Assembly: GCA_045577735.1 (NCBI GenBank)
Contig: JAZNIY010000014.1
Span: forward strand, 1 to 55,932
Length of the DNA: 55,932 bases
Reading direction: 5' to 3'
Origin: Stercoripulliclostridium_A sp045577735
GTDB lineage: Bacteria; Bacillota; Clostridia; Christensenellales; DTU072
Below are positions 27,101 through 34,188 of this stretch, piece after piece (positions within the stretch are counted from its first letter, which is position 1; each line of letters starts with the position of its first letter). The notes beneath the pieces were generated by a model. That model had not been told where the DNA came from and ran no database searches. It saw only the letters and a program-made list of their open reading frames with translations. Both the position numbers and the translations under genes were made by a program.

Positions 27101-28967
27101 GAATTGTGTATCTCTAAATAGTTTGATTATACCCGATAACGTTACCCAAATAGAAGAGAAAGCCTTCTATGGTTGTTATAATATAACGAACATTACCTTG
27201 GGCGCATCTTTGGGTGATAAAGACGTTGAAAATCCCATTGGTACTAATGCGTTTGCAAACTGTTATAAACTCATTGAGATTTTTAACAAATCAAATCTTA
27301 AGGAGATTAATGGGTTTGAGGAGATAACGATTGGCTCAGAAAACTATGGTGGCGTAGCAAAATATGCTCAAAATATTTATACTCTTATAGAAGTAGAAGG
27401 CGAAAGCAAGTTAGAAGGCGAAAGCAAGTTGATTGATGTCGCAATTGAGATTGATGGTAATATTTATGGGTGGTATAGATATTATAAATTGGACGATACT
27501 AGCTTGATGCTCATGGGATATTACGGTGATTACAAATTTGGTGATGAAGATAAACGCTATGGAGCATTAAGTTTCAACGGCGCACAACCGGATGATAAGA
27601 AAGACTGGCCTCCTCAACTTATTCCAGAGTCTTATGATGGTAAATACATAACCACAATACACGACTTTGCCTTCTATCGCAACTTTGATTTGACGGAAGT
27701 TACAATCCCCGATTCGGTCACAACTATAGGTTCACATTCCTTCTATGAATGTTACAGGTTGCACTTCGTTAGAATAGGGGCGGGGGTTACTGAAATTGGT
27801 GATAACGCTTTTGGAAGATGTTATCAATTAATAGAAGTTGAAGCCCCTGATTTTACTCCAACCGCTGGCGCTGAACTAAAAGACGAGGTAAATAACAAAT
27901 ATAGTAACGTTGCCCAATATGCCTGGTATGTATGGAGAACAAACCATTATATAGAAGATTTATCCAACGACGACGGTGGTTTCCAAGGAAAAGGAACTTT
28001 CCATTGGTTAGATAGTGGATACTTGATTTATGATGATGGTCAGAATATATACATATTTGGCTATTTTGGAAGTGAGACGGATGATGTCGAGGTATTAACA
28101 GATTCAGGGCTTGTGGACGCTAATAATAAACCAAGGTATATTAATATTATATTTAAATATGCTTTCTTTAATACCAATATTACGAGCGTAACAATTGGTG
28201 GTAACATAATAAACATACACGATGCAGCGTTCTATGATTGTAAAAAGCTCAAAGAGGTGACCTTTAGTTCAACTTCGGTAACGAGGATAGGCGCTTGGGC
28301 ATTTGCAGAGTGCATAAATTTAGAAAAGGTTGTATATATTGATGGTGATGGCGAAAAGGCATCTAAATTGAATCAAATTGATCAATACGCTTTTGCCAAC
28401 TGTACAAGCCTCACAACATTTTCTGCTAATTCTGAAGAAGGTTGCGTAATACCAAGCTCTATAACGTTTATTGGTGTGGGCGCTTTTGAGGGTTGCACAA
28501 ACTTAAAGATAATTCCGAGATTGGTATCAATTTCTGATATTACGGTACCCTATAAGATGTTTGGGGATGAGGCGCAAGGCGAGTCTATTTTCACAATTGA
28601 CACTTGTAGCAATGTAACCAATAAAGATGTTGTTGCTATAAGATTAACTATTTTGGGAGAATTATACTATGGTAAACGTGGGATGACCGTAGTCCTAACG
28701 AATGGAACAAATGAACTTATTAGCAAAACATACACTCCACAAGATGATAACACAACAGAAACAGTAGAGTTGGTTGTTATGGCAAAGGACGTATCTGCGA
28801 CGGAGTATACTTTAACGTGCAAAGTTACGGGAGCTAGAATATCGGATTACACAGCTACCAACTTGAGGGTGCTTGTAGAGTATGTGTTGGATGAAAAGCT
28901 TTTAGATAACAATACTGGAACAGGCGAGAGTGTTGAAAGCGACGATACCTCGGTAAGATTTAATTAA
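21153..28967 (+). CDS. giant BspA/internalin-like surface lipoprotein
   Basis: 2,604 residues from ATG 21153 (GGGGAG upstream). Lipoprotein signal with lipobox LSAC (Cys26). Domains in order: an InlB B-repeat-like unit with EGYHFDGWFSD (about 118-190); a long unrecognised region with a Cys cluster near 23100-23220; a beta-rich stretch (about 750-930); roughly fifteen Cys-rich repeats of the form ATCxxxGYxxxxCxxC...GH (24280-26350); then BspA-type LRR_5 repeats (26680-28560). There is no LPXTG. BspA-like proteins typically bind host or bacterial partners. One 68-bp block is duplicated 150 bp apart (26047 and 26197) with one mismatch. Confidence 0.85.
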   Translation: MKKKRIIAYLSLILVLCTIGLILSACSNDKGVKHLKEPTNLRVVEDVIYWDDVSNAEDYLINISGTEFMSTINSFDLNTSSVENGLLTIKVKARGDREVYYDSDWTPEISYNYTGKKKQYTLNVIAEDGGDVNIKNQTYDANTVVNLKAFSKEGYHFDGWFSDELYKIGSNEAFSFVINKDTIIYAYFSQNPDSLTENINEDEILLNCPSDFKIFIYCGDTEGQNAEDYIRNNLHVYDAYFWDSEKSEVKEEYLDYAERTIGRIENTEPGFYIVSAYDDNETYEKYENYVAQCSGNISILRARTIYGNSENVFNGVQNAPLEGSTVPSEEDKTDEFAFSIEGEEAENIKLYDNVVVLGFNPGGDAVLPDNLDGYIIQQVGKGITDAQDEEMIGGFTTTSLSLPERPGIANWKTKLTIGQVVAFGGRVTRGDSLSLDQIDEATVFGKIKSIEKIGEYQPIYFVELTHADESEIFKELQVYKESSVELEGQIDPNDEEIINNIMDAFYNSEDYLKFLAATQETAENFAQNKNYDLMMANDTKSFLDNINLDPTLKVEGTKLIIGILGTVSIPFLKKEGKFGDSSGTINISFEFVEQVEFELTTKWIKNDLKIKKGFDINVKTIENTSFNFKIEIKISADTSENYILNESTKCIHRRDCWHVDQMLPGNKKSTSDRIDTLEAKGYWPCGTCLAGDKKDWLANGEANDFRKDLQRTLEYEDWGDKLSKIKSAVKRAESAPSASKDILICPIKIPCVIVTFKLDIYLQMGFEISATIDYSYKTTNEFTIVMKAVVGDGIDIDFNKTATAKSHELTIVGKIGVKLGIKIKVSVSDPTDFCELGLYGTFGAYADLTGVAHVASNGENYAGAYLEIGVYYDFGLTYSIGWGVLDGSVSISKLAKLDGKIPIVKMGYSEVIYAYEYYYDEILIDNASEEKRVFTFDELNILKVKTLALPSQKQEVKELTAEDLSKFDASFVLSNANTDRNWFTLENNSIRIIDNAPFGQEFDTYLTIAINNKGNAGENFWKTFEDGKSIVYLPVIKIRVICALECYEHDFAYMSEQPATCEEDGYEECLTCVRCRKKFSLDEKTILEARVKIPATGHVHETLEAVPATCLDYGLTEGERCSTCLEVLVKQNSIEPLGHIISQEWINDERNVPSCIYTGKAHKVCLREGCKDEAGNVTVLKTKDILPHGHLRDEEEYPTCTQGVKCVHEACEIILISATGHSFSEDNWEVQEATCLEGGYKRNVCINDNCDALHKDSENYEPKGHRSYKDSGKLEEKLYCEQVGYIRYICGDCNEEVTTTVDPIGHNLDYTNPSEDISATCEEEGKKVYKCKNNDCDYSESVIVSMLGHDCKEEVVASTCVKEGYVRSYCTRENCDHETLELLELNENEHNYDRETYTNIIINGVTIGHGYVCTNTSSTGKICGAFRIDEIQAHEYNVSAPTETEAQVCVVCGYVNASALGHLHVNHKEYVAEKSPTCLEAGHVDYYTCCGIKFSDALCENEVTEDDLIIDALGHDVPEEWETTDPATCTKEGTKTRTCTRCDYSESQTISMSQHSLAWQKEVPATCTIDGTLGHYKCSECSGTFSDVNGKDVLETVVIPAIGHVTSRVDAKEATCTDEGYEEHYKCETCNTLFADEGLTVSIEEPVAISATGHTTSFKDVQLAGCLVDGYNEHWECDTCHALFADERLTVSIEEPVAISATGHILDLEVTASACNKEGYFTVDCSTCHKVGIGDNGEYIKYKYADVLDKDDKGWIDSFTEELINDYKAYLLELSGEEFNEEPYINKAEGFINKYEDFTSALGDAKDQIAPKYHEDGNDDALCDTDTCKCTVGLEFDWDSDAEGWVVTGIGDCTAQAIVIPSVLSNKEGKIYAVKVIGEEAFKNCEQITSVTIPSTITIIYSSAFYNCINLASVSFASSGDQPSGLTTIGVGAFKNCIDLSEISLPKQLSKIGQNAFENCDSLAKVTFEEDSVLTTIGGSAFKNCVSLNSLIIPDNVTQIEEKAFYGCYNITNITLGASLGDKDVENPIGTNAFANCYKLIEIFNKSNLKEINGFEEITIGSENYGGVAKYAQNIYTLIEVEGESKLEGESKLIDVAIEIDGNIYGWYRYYKLDDTSLMLMGYYGDYKFGDEDKRYGALSFNGAQPDDKKDWPPQLIPESYDGKYITTIHDFAFYRNFDLTEVTIPDSVTTIGSHSFYECYRLHFVRIGAGVTEIGDNAFGRCYQLIEVEAPDFTPTAGAELKDEVNNKYSNVAQYAWYVWRTNHYIEDLSNDDGGFQGKGTFHWLDSGYLIYDDGQNIYIFGYFGSETDDVEVLTDSGLVDANNKPRYINIIFKYAFFNTNITSVTIGGNIINIHDAAFYDCKKLKEVTFSSTSVTRIGAWAFAECINLEKVVYIDGDGEKASKLNQIDQYAFANCTSLTTFSANSEEGCVIPSSITFIGVGAFEGCTNLKIIPRLVSISDITVPYKMFGDEAQGESIFTIDTCSNVTNKDVVAIRLTILGELYYGKRGMTVVLTNGTNELISKTYTPQDDNTTETVELVVMAKDVSATEYTLTCKVTGARISDYTATNLRVLVEYVLDEKLLDNNTGTGESVESDDTSVRFN

Positions 28968-28997
28968 AATAGTGAGGGTTAAAAAGTGTGTAAAAAT

Positions 28998-29027
28998 AAG
29001 GAGCGAAAAATTTCGCTCCTTGTTTTT
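28998..29027. terminator. bidirectional terminator
   Basis: AAGGAGCGAAA (28998-29008), 2-nt loop, TTTCGCTCCTT (29011-29021) followed by GTTTTTT. Lies between two convergent genes. Confidence 0.85.
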
Positions 29028-29046
29028 TATAGAATGATAATATGTA

Positions 29047-30603
29047 TTATTCCTCGCTTGATGCAACCTCTAAAACAGCTTGTGCTTCTGCTTCTTGGGC
29101 GAGGCGTATTTCTTCACGCTTGAGAAGAACTGCCTCGTGGACTGCTTTCTTCTTTTCGCCGGTTAGGTCATAAAAGAAGAAGGGAATGCCCGCAGCAAGC
29201 ATGCAAATGCCGTGGAATATGGTATAGAATGCTAGCATCCATAGTGCCGTTTTAAGGCTGTTTTCGGGGTATATGGTAGTGCCCGTTACGGCATCGGTGT
29301 AGTGGGGTTGGTAGCCGATTAGGTTGTCCTTTAGTAGGATTAAGGGGGCTACCGTTTGAACTATTATGCCACTAATGGAACTGCCTAGTGCTACTATCCA
29401 AGTATAGCTAGCATCGTTGCGCTTGCCCGTCTTAGCCTCTATTTCTTCAATTATATCTGCGCCAAATAGGGTGGGGAGTAGGTTGGAAGCCCCGTATTGG
29501 AAGCCTACTAGGAACATGAATAGGAAGAATAGTATGGTGAGGAAAATATTGTCGGGATTGCTAAAAGCAAAGTAACCAACGAGGAAGGCAAGGCAGTTTA
29601 TACATACCGAGTAAATACCCGAACATATATACAAGGTGCGCTCGCTAAACTTCTTCATTAGTGCTTTAATAATGAACATTCCAACGAAGGTTCCTACGCC
29701 CGTACATATTCCAAAGAACAAGGTTTGACCACTCTTACCAAAGTATATTATAGCAAGGAAGGGCATCATATAGCTTGCTAGGCCACGGAAAGCCTTTAAG
29801 AACTCGCTCAAGATTACGAGTAGGGCGTGTTTGTTGGTTATAATAGATTTAATGTTCTTAAGGGGATTTTCGGGTTTTTTATCGTACGTGGTACGCTCTT
29901 TTATGAACCTTGCGCCGAGTAGCATGGTAATCATACCAACAACGGAGCAAATTATTGCGCTAACGAGGTACATTATTTCGTCATTCTTAATTAGTCCGGG
30001 CTTACGTAGCATACCAATAACCAAAACGACGACGAGGGGAGCAGAGTTACCTACTGCGCTAACAATACTTCTCCAACTCATAATGGAGTTGCGCTCTTTG
30101 TCATCGGTTGACATAACCATTGCAACCATGTTTACCGAGTTACCAACGTTAGTTAGTGCACCGTAAATAATAAAGAGGATGCAAAAGTAAACCATAATCT
30201 TGGTAGCACTGTCACTAAGGAAACCGGGCAGATAGAACGAAAGAGATGTAACGATAGCTAGGGGAACCGAAACTATTAGTATTAGGGGACGGAACTTGCC
30301 TATTTTGGAACGGCTACGGTCAATTACAAGAGCCATACCAAAGCTTACGAAATAACCCACTATGCTTACGATGGAGTTAATAAGAGATATGTGGTCCTCG
30401 GTAAGAAGCCCTGCACCTACGAAGGTGGTTAGGTACTCTTGCCTATACGAGCCCACCATACCCGTAATCATAGTATAGAAGAACGCAGAGAACAAGAAAA
30501 TTATAAGCTCTTGTGTTTTGACCTGCTTTTCTTTAGGCACGTTAATGCTTTGGCTATCTTCTACTAGCGTTTCAACTTGAATATCTTTGTTTGCTTCCGT
30601 CAT
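29047..30603 (-). CDS. GPH-type (MelB-like) sugar:cation symporter
   Basis: 518 residues, about twelve TM helices, glycoside-pentoside-hexuronide family of the MFS. Markers: VIDRSRSKIGKFRP in the first cytoplasmic loop (D-R-x3-KxGKxRP) and an equivalent central loop. The N-terminal 30 residues are charged; the C-terminus is Glu/Ala-rich. Divergent from N-acetylneuraminate lyase, each with a strong promoter, so sialic acid or a sialoside is the likely cargo (inference). AGGAG precedes the ATG. Confidence 0.83.
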   Translation of the reverse strand: MTEANKDIQVETLVEDSQSINVPKEKQVKTQELIIFLFSAFFYTMITGMVGSYRQEYLTTFVGAGLLTEDHISLINSIVSIVGYFVSFGMALVIDRSRSKIGKFRPLILIVSVPLAIVTSLSFYLPGFLSDSATKIMVYFCILFIIYGALTNVGNSVNMVAMVMSTDDKERNSIMSWRSIVSAVGNSAPLVVVLVIGMLRKPGLIKNDEIMYLVSAIICSVVGMITMLLGARFIKERTTYDKKPENPLKNIKSIITNKHALLVILSEFLKAFRGLASYMMPFLAIIYFGKSGQTLFFGICTGVGTFVGMFIIKALMKKFSERTLYICSGIYSVCINCLAFLVGYFAFSNPDNIFLTILFFLFMFLVGFQYGASNLLPTLFGADIIEEIEAKTGKRNDASYTWIVALGSSISGIIVQTVAPLILLKDNLIGYQPHYTDAVTGTTIYPENSLKTALWMLAFYTIFHGICMLAAGIPFFFYDLTGEKKKAVHEAVLLKREEIRLAQEAEAQAVLEVASSEE

Positions 30604-30630
30604 GTTCTTACTCCTAAAAGATATAATTTG

Positions 30631-30659
30631 ATTATATGATAAAAGCCTTCTTATGTCAA
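30631..30659 (-). promoter_or_regulatory. consensus promoter of the GPH transporter
   Basis: TTGACA (30654-30659), 17 bp, TATAAT (30631-30636): exact consensus on the minus strand. Confidence 0.9.
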
Positions 30660-30701
30660 TATTAAATATAAATCATTAGATTTACATTTACCTTTATTTG
30701 C

Positions 30702-30730
30702 TTGACTATATTTTTTAGGGGGCGTATACT
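30702..30730 (+). promoter_or_regulatory. promoter of nanA
   Basis: TTGACT (30702-30707), 17 bp, TATACT (30725-30730), followed by AAGGAG before ATG 30759. Confidence 0.87.
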
Positions 30731-30758
30731 ACGATTAATGATTTAAGGAGATATAAAA

Positions 30759-31631
30759 ATGAAAGATTTTAAAGGCATTTATGCAGCACTATTGACCCCC
30801 TTTAACGAGGACGGAACCATAAATTTTGATTCCCTAAAACTTCTTGTTGAACGTAATATCGAAGTAGGTCTTACCGGTATGTACGTTTGTGGCTCAACCG
30901 GTGAATCCGTTATGATGAGCGAAGAAGAAAGAATATCCATTCTTAAGTTCGTTTCCGAAGTTAACGCAGGTAGAACCATTCTTATTGCTCACGTTGGCAC
31001 CATCTCTACCGATTCTGCTTGCCGTATGGCAAAGAAGGCAGAGGAATACGGCTACGATGCAGTTTCAGCAGTAGTTCCCTTCTATTTCTCATTCAGCAGT
31101 GAAGCAATCAAAGGCTATTATAAAGATATCTTGAACGCAAGCAACCTTCCCATGATCATCTACAACTTCCCCGGCGCAAACGGCTTTGGCGGTATGTTAG
31201 AACTCGTTGAAGAAATGATTGACAATCCCAAGCTAATCGGCGTAAAGCACACCAGCGCAAACTTGTTCGATCTTGAACGCTTCAAACACCTCAGCAAGCC
31301 CCTCGTTGTATACAACGGCTTTGACGAGATGCTCATCGGTGGACTTTCCATGGGCGCAGACGGTGGCATAGGCTCTACCTACAACTTTATGGGAAGCCTC
31401 ATTCTTGACATTTACAACGCATTCAACCGTGGCGACCTCAAATCTGCTCAAGAGTATCAAACCAAGGCAAACCGCATAATCGACAGAATGATACCCTACG
31501 GCGTATTTGCAATGGAAAAGGCAATTCTTACTCTACAAGGCATTCCTATGGGTAACTGCCGTAAGCCCTTCCTTCCCTTGTCCGAAGCAGGTTGGGAAGA
31601 AGCAAAGCGCATAGCAGAAGAATTAAAATAG
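30759..31631 (+). CDS. nanA: N-acetylneuraminate lyase
   Basis: 290-residue class I aldolase of the DHDPS/NAL family, cleaving sialic acid to ManNAc and pyruvate. NAL-specific rather than DapA features: CGSTGES, AHVGTISTD, DAVSAVVPFYF, YNFPGANG (Schiff-base-site Tyr), GVKHTS (catalytic Lys) and VYNGFDEMLIGGLSMGADGGIGSTYN. Length is typical. Highly biased codons. ManNAc could pass to the AGE epimerase at 50756. Confidence 0.92.
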   Translation: MKDFKGIYAALLTPFNEDGTINFDSLKLLVERNIEVGLTGMYVCGSTGESVMMSEEERISILKFVSEVNAGRTILIAHVGTISTDSACRMAKKAEEYGYDAVSAVVPFYFSFSSEAIKGYYKDILNASNLPMIIYNFPGANGFGGMLELVEEMIDNPKLIGVKHTSANLFDLERFKHLSKPLVVYNGFDEMLIGGLSMGADGGIGSTYNFMGSLILDIYNAFNRGDLKSAQEYQTKANRIIDRMIPYGVFAMEKAILTLQGIPMGNCRKPFLPLSEAGWEEAKRIAEELK

Positions 31632-31650
31632 TGCAAAAATATATAAATTA

Positions 31651-31679
31651 AAGGCTCTCCGCTTGGAGAGCCTTTTTGT
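31651..31679. terminator. terminator between nanA and VanZ-like gene
   Basis: AAGGCTCTCC (31651-31660), GCTT loop, GGAGAGCCTT (31665-31674), T-rich tail on the plus strand; the minus-strand side could also serve the convergent gene. Confidence 0.85.
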
Positions 31680-31681
31680 TT

Positions 31682-32266
31682 TTAATAGTATACCACGTCC
31701 TCGTTGTAGGGGTCGCCAATAGTAAAGTACAAGGGTAAATAAATTAGGATTGCAACGGCTACCAACCCAAAGACCACAGTCGCAATAAAGTTTATTTTGT
31801 TAATAATCTTGTCTTTAAGGCGAGGCCGGAGTAAAACGTAAATTCCAACTCCAACGTAACCACCAAGCACGTTTGATATTATGTCCATAGTATCGAACCA
31901 ACCGAACCCCGTAAGCAATTGTATAACTTCAAACAGTATGGAAACAGCGGGTATAATTAGAAATGCCCACCATTTTTTTAACATAAATGGTAAATATATG
32001 CCAAGTGGTAAAAATACTAGCACGTTTAGGATTATATCTTGCGCTTGGTAGGTATAGAATGAATAGGATAGTGGGACTATCCCTCTAGTAAACCTGAATT
32101 CTATCGATTTACTTATGAAATCCGTGCTAAACGTATTTGGAAGCGTACACTTGAATATGATGATCCACACTAGCAAAAAAACATATACGCCAAAAGTGGA
32201 GTATACGAAAGGCATGTGCAAAACGTTCCAGTCAATATCTTTTAGTGAGAATTTTTTTATATGCAT
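31682..32266 (-). CDS. VanZ-like membrane protein
   Basis: 194 residues from ATG 32266 (MHIKKFSL), which follows the hemolysin III stop by 2 bp. The longer frame start at 32395 would overlap that gene. About five TM helices and the VanZ-type block DIILNVLVFLPLGIYLPF, with FEVIQLLTGFGWFDTMDIISN later (conserved E-Q and D-x3-N). VanZ homologues are linked to glycopeptide tolerance in some bacteria, but most, like this one, have no known role. Confidence 0.8.
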   Translation of the reverse strand: MHIKKFSLKDIDWNVLHMPFVYSTFGVYVFLLVWIIIFKCTLPNTFSTDFISKSIEFRFTRGIVPLSYSFYTYQAQDIILNVLVFLPLGIYLPFMLKKWWAFLIIPAVSILFEVIQLLTGFGWFDTMDIISNVLGGYVGVGIYVLLRPRLKDKIINKINFIATVVFGLVAVAILIYLPLYFTIGDPYNEDVVYY

Positions 32267-32268
32267 GG

Positions 32269-32940
32269 TTAGTGTACGTTGAATAGCAGTATAGTCCCCA
32301 CCATCATTAGCACAGGCCCAATAAGAGTGGCTACGTGGAATATGGTGTGTATATATTTCTTTTTTATTACGTAAAGAATAAGTCCTGCCACACAAAATGC
32401 AAAACCAATAATAAAGAAAAGATTAACTTCCGTAGTAGCATAGGGGGAATGAACGTTAATGGCGTAAAGTATTGCAAGTATGCCACCAATAACGGCGTCT
32501 ACCACAACCCCCACTTTCTTAAAACGAATAAGGTCGTAAACACAAAGGATGGCGTTGGTTATGGCAAGAGCAAAGCAAACGCCTACGGCAACGTAATTCA
32601 AAACGTTACTAGCAAACAATAAAGAAAAAGGTACGCCACAGGCCGTAACTAAAAAAGCTATGTTTGCGTGGTCGATCCTACGAGCCAAACTCTTTTTCTT
32701 AAAGTCCTTTAATGCGTGATAAACCCCGGAGCCAACGTACACTTGCATTGCTGGAATACAAAGCAAAATGGAGGCAAAAATCTCCTCAATCGAGCTTGCA
32801 ATAACAAGAAGATAAATCATAAAACCAAGGGCGATAGGCGCACCTATACCGTGTGTTATTGCATTCCACAATTCCTCGTTTGGAGTGTAATATCTTAGCC
32901 CATATTTTTCATATTCGGCCTGTAAAGATAGGTTATCCAT
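32269..32940 (-). CDS. hemolysin III / TrhA family membrane protein
   Basis: 223 residues from ATG 32940 (MDNLSLQ; GGAGAAGAG upstream). Seven-TM family with the conserved NAITHGIGAP (His in TM1), GSGVYHALKD and RRIDHANIAFLV motifs, plus a late HTIFHVAT His. Members are thought to affect membrane fluidity; direct haemolytic activity is not implied. Coupled to the VanZ-like gene. Confidence 0.87.
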   Translation of the reverse strand: MDNLSLQAEYEKYGLRYYTPNEELWNAITHGIGAPIALGFMIYLLVIASSIEEIFASILLCIPAMQVYVGSGVYHALKDFKKKSLARRIDHANIAFLVTACGVPFSLLFASNVLNYVAVGVCFALAITNAILCVYDLIRFKKVGVVVDAVIGGILAILYAINVHSPYATTEVNLFFIIGFAFCVAGLILYVIKKKYIHTIFHVATLIGPVLMMVGTILLFNVH

Positions 32941-32962
32941 AAAAATCTCTTCTCCTAAACCT

Positions 32963-32991
32963 ATTATACTCCTACAATAGGAAAATGTAAA
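32963..32991 (-). promoter_or_regulatory. promoter of the hemolysin III/VanZ pair
   Basis: TTTACA (32986-32991), 17 bp, TATAAT (32963-32968) on the minus strand. Confidence 0.8.
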
Positions 32992-33020
32992 CAAACGCAG
33001 TAAAAATAAAAGGTAAAATA

Positions 33021-33044
33021 AAAGCACTCCTTTTGGAGTGCTTT
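33021..33044 (-). terminator. terminator of the second BspA operon
   Basis: AAAGCACTCC (33021-33030), TTTT loop, GGAGTGCTTT (33035-33044), with a T-rich tail on the minus strand after the zinc-ribbon gene stop. Confidence 0.8.
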
Positions 33045-33068
33045 ATAACAAGAGGTTTTGTATAACGT

Positions 33069-33776
33069 TTATTCTTTAGAATCAAATTGTGCAAAATAAC
33101 TTTCGTTTTCAATAACAAAGTTTCTAATTGCAATTAAGTAATATATAGAACCAGCAATACCGATAATACCACCGATTAATATATTATAGACAAGAACAAT
33201 TATTGGTACAGCCAAAGGCTTGGTTGCTTTAATAATATCTTTAGGCTCTTTTTCCCACTTTTTTCCAAGGTTATAATCGTATATGCCAAGCAGTAGGTTG
33301 AAAACGCCAACAACAACTAATACCCAGTCAATACCAAAGTATGAAAACGATAGGGATGCTCCAATTTGTAAGCAACCTATCACAGCCCATATTCTACCAT
33401 CAATTTTTATTCTTCGACAAAGAGTTTTGAGTAATTCCTTGTCATTTTTTTGCACGTTTGTTGTTGTGGTAGATTCATTTTGTTGTGAAGTGGATGCTTG
33501 TTCTGGTGTAATGTCAATGTGGTGTTGTGTTATACCCGGTGTGCTTTGTGGTTTAGGCTCTACTTTTGGTGGAGAGATTTTTTTGGGTTCTTGCTGAACA
33601 GGTGTCTTTCCAGCTTCATTTTTAATCACTTTTTCGGTCTTTTTTTCACTATCGGAAGCTGTTTCGGTGGTTGGTATTTCATCTTCAATTTTTGTGCTAC
33701 AATAGGGGCAAAACAATGCCTCAAGACCGACTTCTTTACCACAATTATCACAATATCTTTTGATTTGATAAGCCAT
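33069..33776 (-). CDS. zinc-ribbon membrane protein of unknown function
   Basis: 235 residues. N-terminal zinc ribbon CDNCGKE...CPYCSTK (about 9-29), then a long Lys/Pro/Thr/Gln-rich low-complexity linker (35-115), then two or three hydrophobic segments separated by KKWEKEPKD, with the last two forming a hairpin. The layout (cytoplasmic Zn-ribbon tethered to membrane helices) is common in Firmicutes but has no assigned role. It is the third gene of the operon headed by the BspA-like protein; SD GAGGTGA. Confidence 0.7.
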   Translation of the reverse strand: MAYQIKRYCDNCGKEVGLEALFCPYCSTKIEDEIPTTETASDSEKKTEKVIKNEAGKTPVQQEPKKISPPKVEPKPQSTPGITQHHIDITPEQASTSQQNESTTTTNVQKNDKELLKTLCRRIKIDGRIWAVIGCLQIGASLSFSYFGIDWVLVVVGVFNLLLGIYDYNLGKKWEKEPKDIIKATKPLAVPIIVLVYNILIGGIIGIAGSIYYLIAIRNFVIENESYFAQFDSKE

Positions 33777-33791
33777 TATAATTCACCTCAA

Positions 33792-34169
33792 CTATATTTT
33801 TCTATAGTGTAAAACCTGTTTTCCATTCCGGTATATTCTATTTGGTACAGCATATATTTTTGTCGTATCACTATTAAGAATATTTTTTAGTATCCAGCCC
33901 ATATCTCTACCGGATAAAACGAAGGCGTAATGATAATCGTATCCTGCCTCAACGTATTTATTATGGATTAGGCTAAAGGGCTCTAGCCAAGGCATATTAT
34001 TGTTACCAACCAAATCGCTGAGACAAAAAGGGGTGTTTGGGGTGGCATTATTTAAAAAAGTATTTACAGCAATCAGTAGGGAGTCTTCTATTAATTTTAA
34101 CTCACTTGAATTAATCATACCTTTTACCAAACAGCTTGGTCTTCTTATCGTTACTTTATCAATGAACAT
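33792..34169 (-). CDS. unrecognised small protein of the BspA module
   Basis: 125 residues, mixed alpha/beta, no TM or signal. I do not recognise it. Features: TPFCLSDLVG followed by MPWLEPFSLIHNKYVEAGYDY, weakly like short DUF1413-type DNA-associated proteins, and a basic C-terminus. AAAGGAG precedes the ATG. It lies 19 bp after the BspA-like gene and 15 bp before the zinc-ribbon gene, so all three are probably one transcript. Confidence 0.65.
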   Translation of the reverse strand: MFIDKVTIRRPSCLVKGMINSSELKLIEDSLLIAVNTFLNNATPNTPFCLSDLVGNNNMPWLEPFSLIHNKYVEAGYDYHYAFVLSGRDMGWILKNILNSDTTKIYAVPNRIYRNGKQVLHYRKI

Positions 34170-34188
34170 ACAGTATCTCCTTTATTTT

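Noticed and set aside
30604..30758. Specific operator between the GPH transporter and nanA
   Set aside because: Both promoters are clear, but no convincing inverted repeat was seen in the AT-rich middle; no site claimed.
32267..32395. Longer VanZ-like protein
   Set aside because: The extra residues overlap the hemolysin III coding region and lack hydrophobic or family character.
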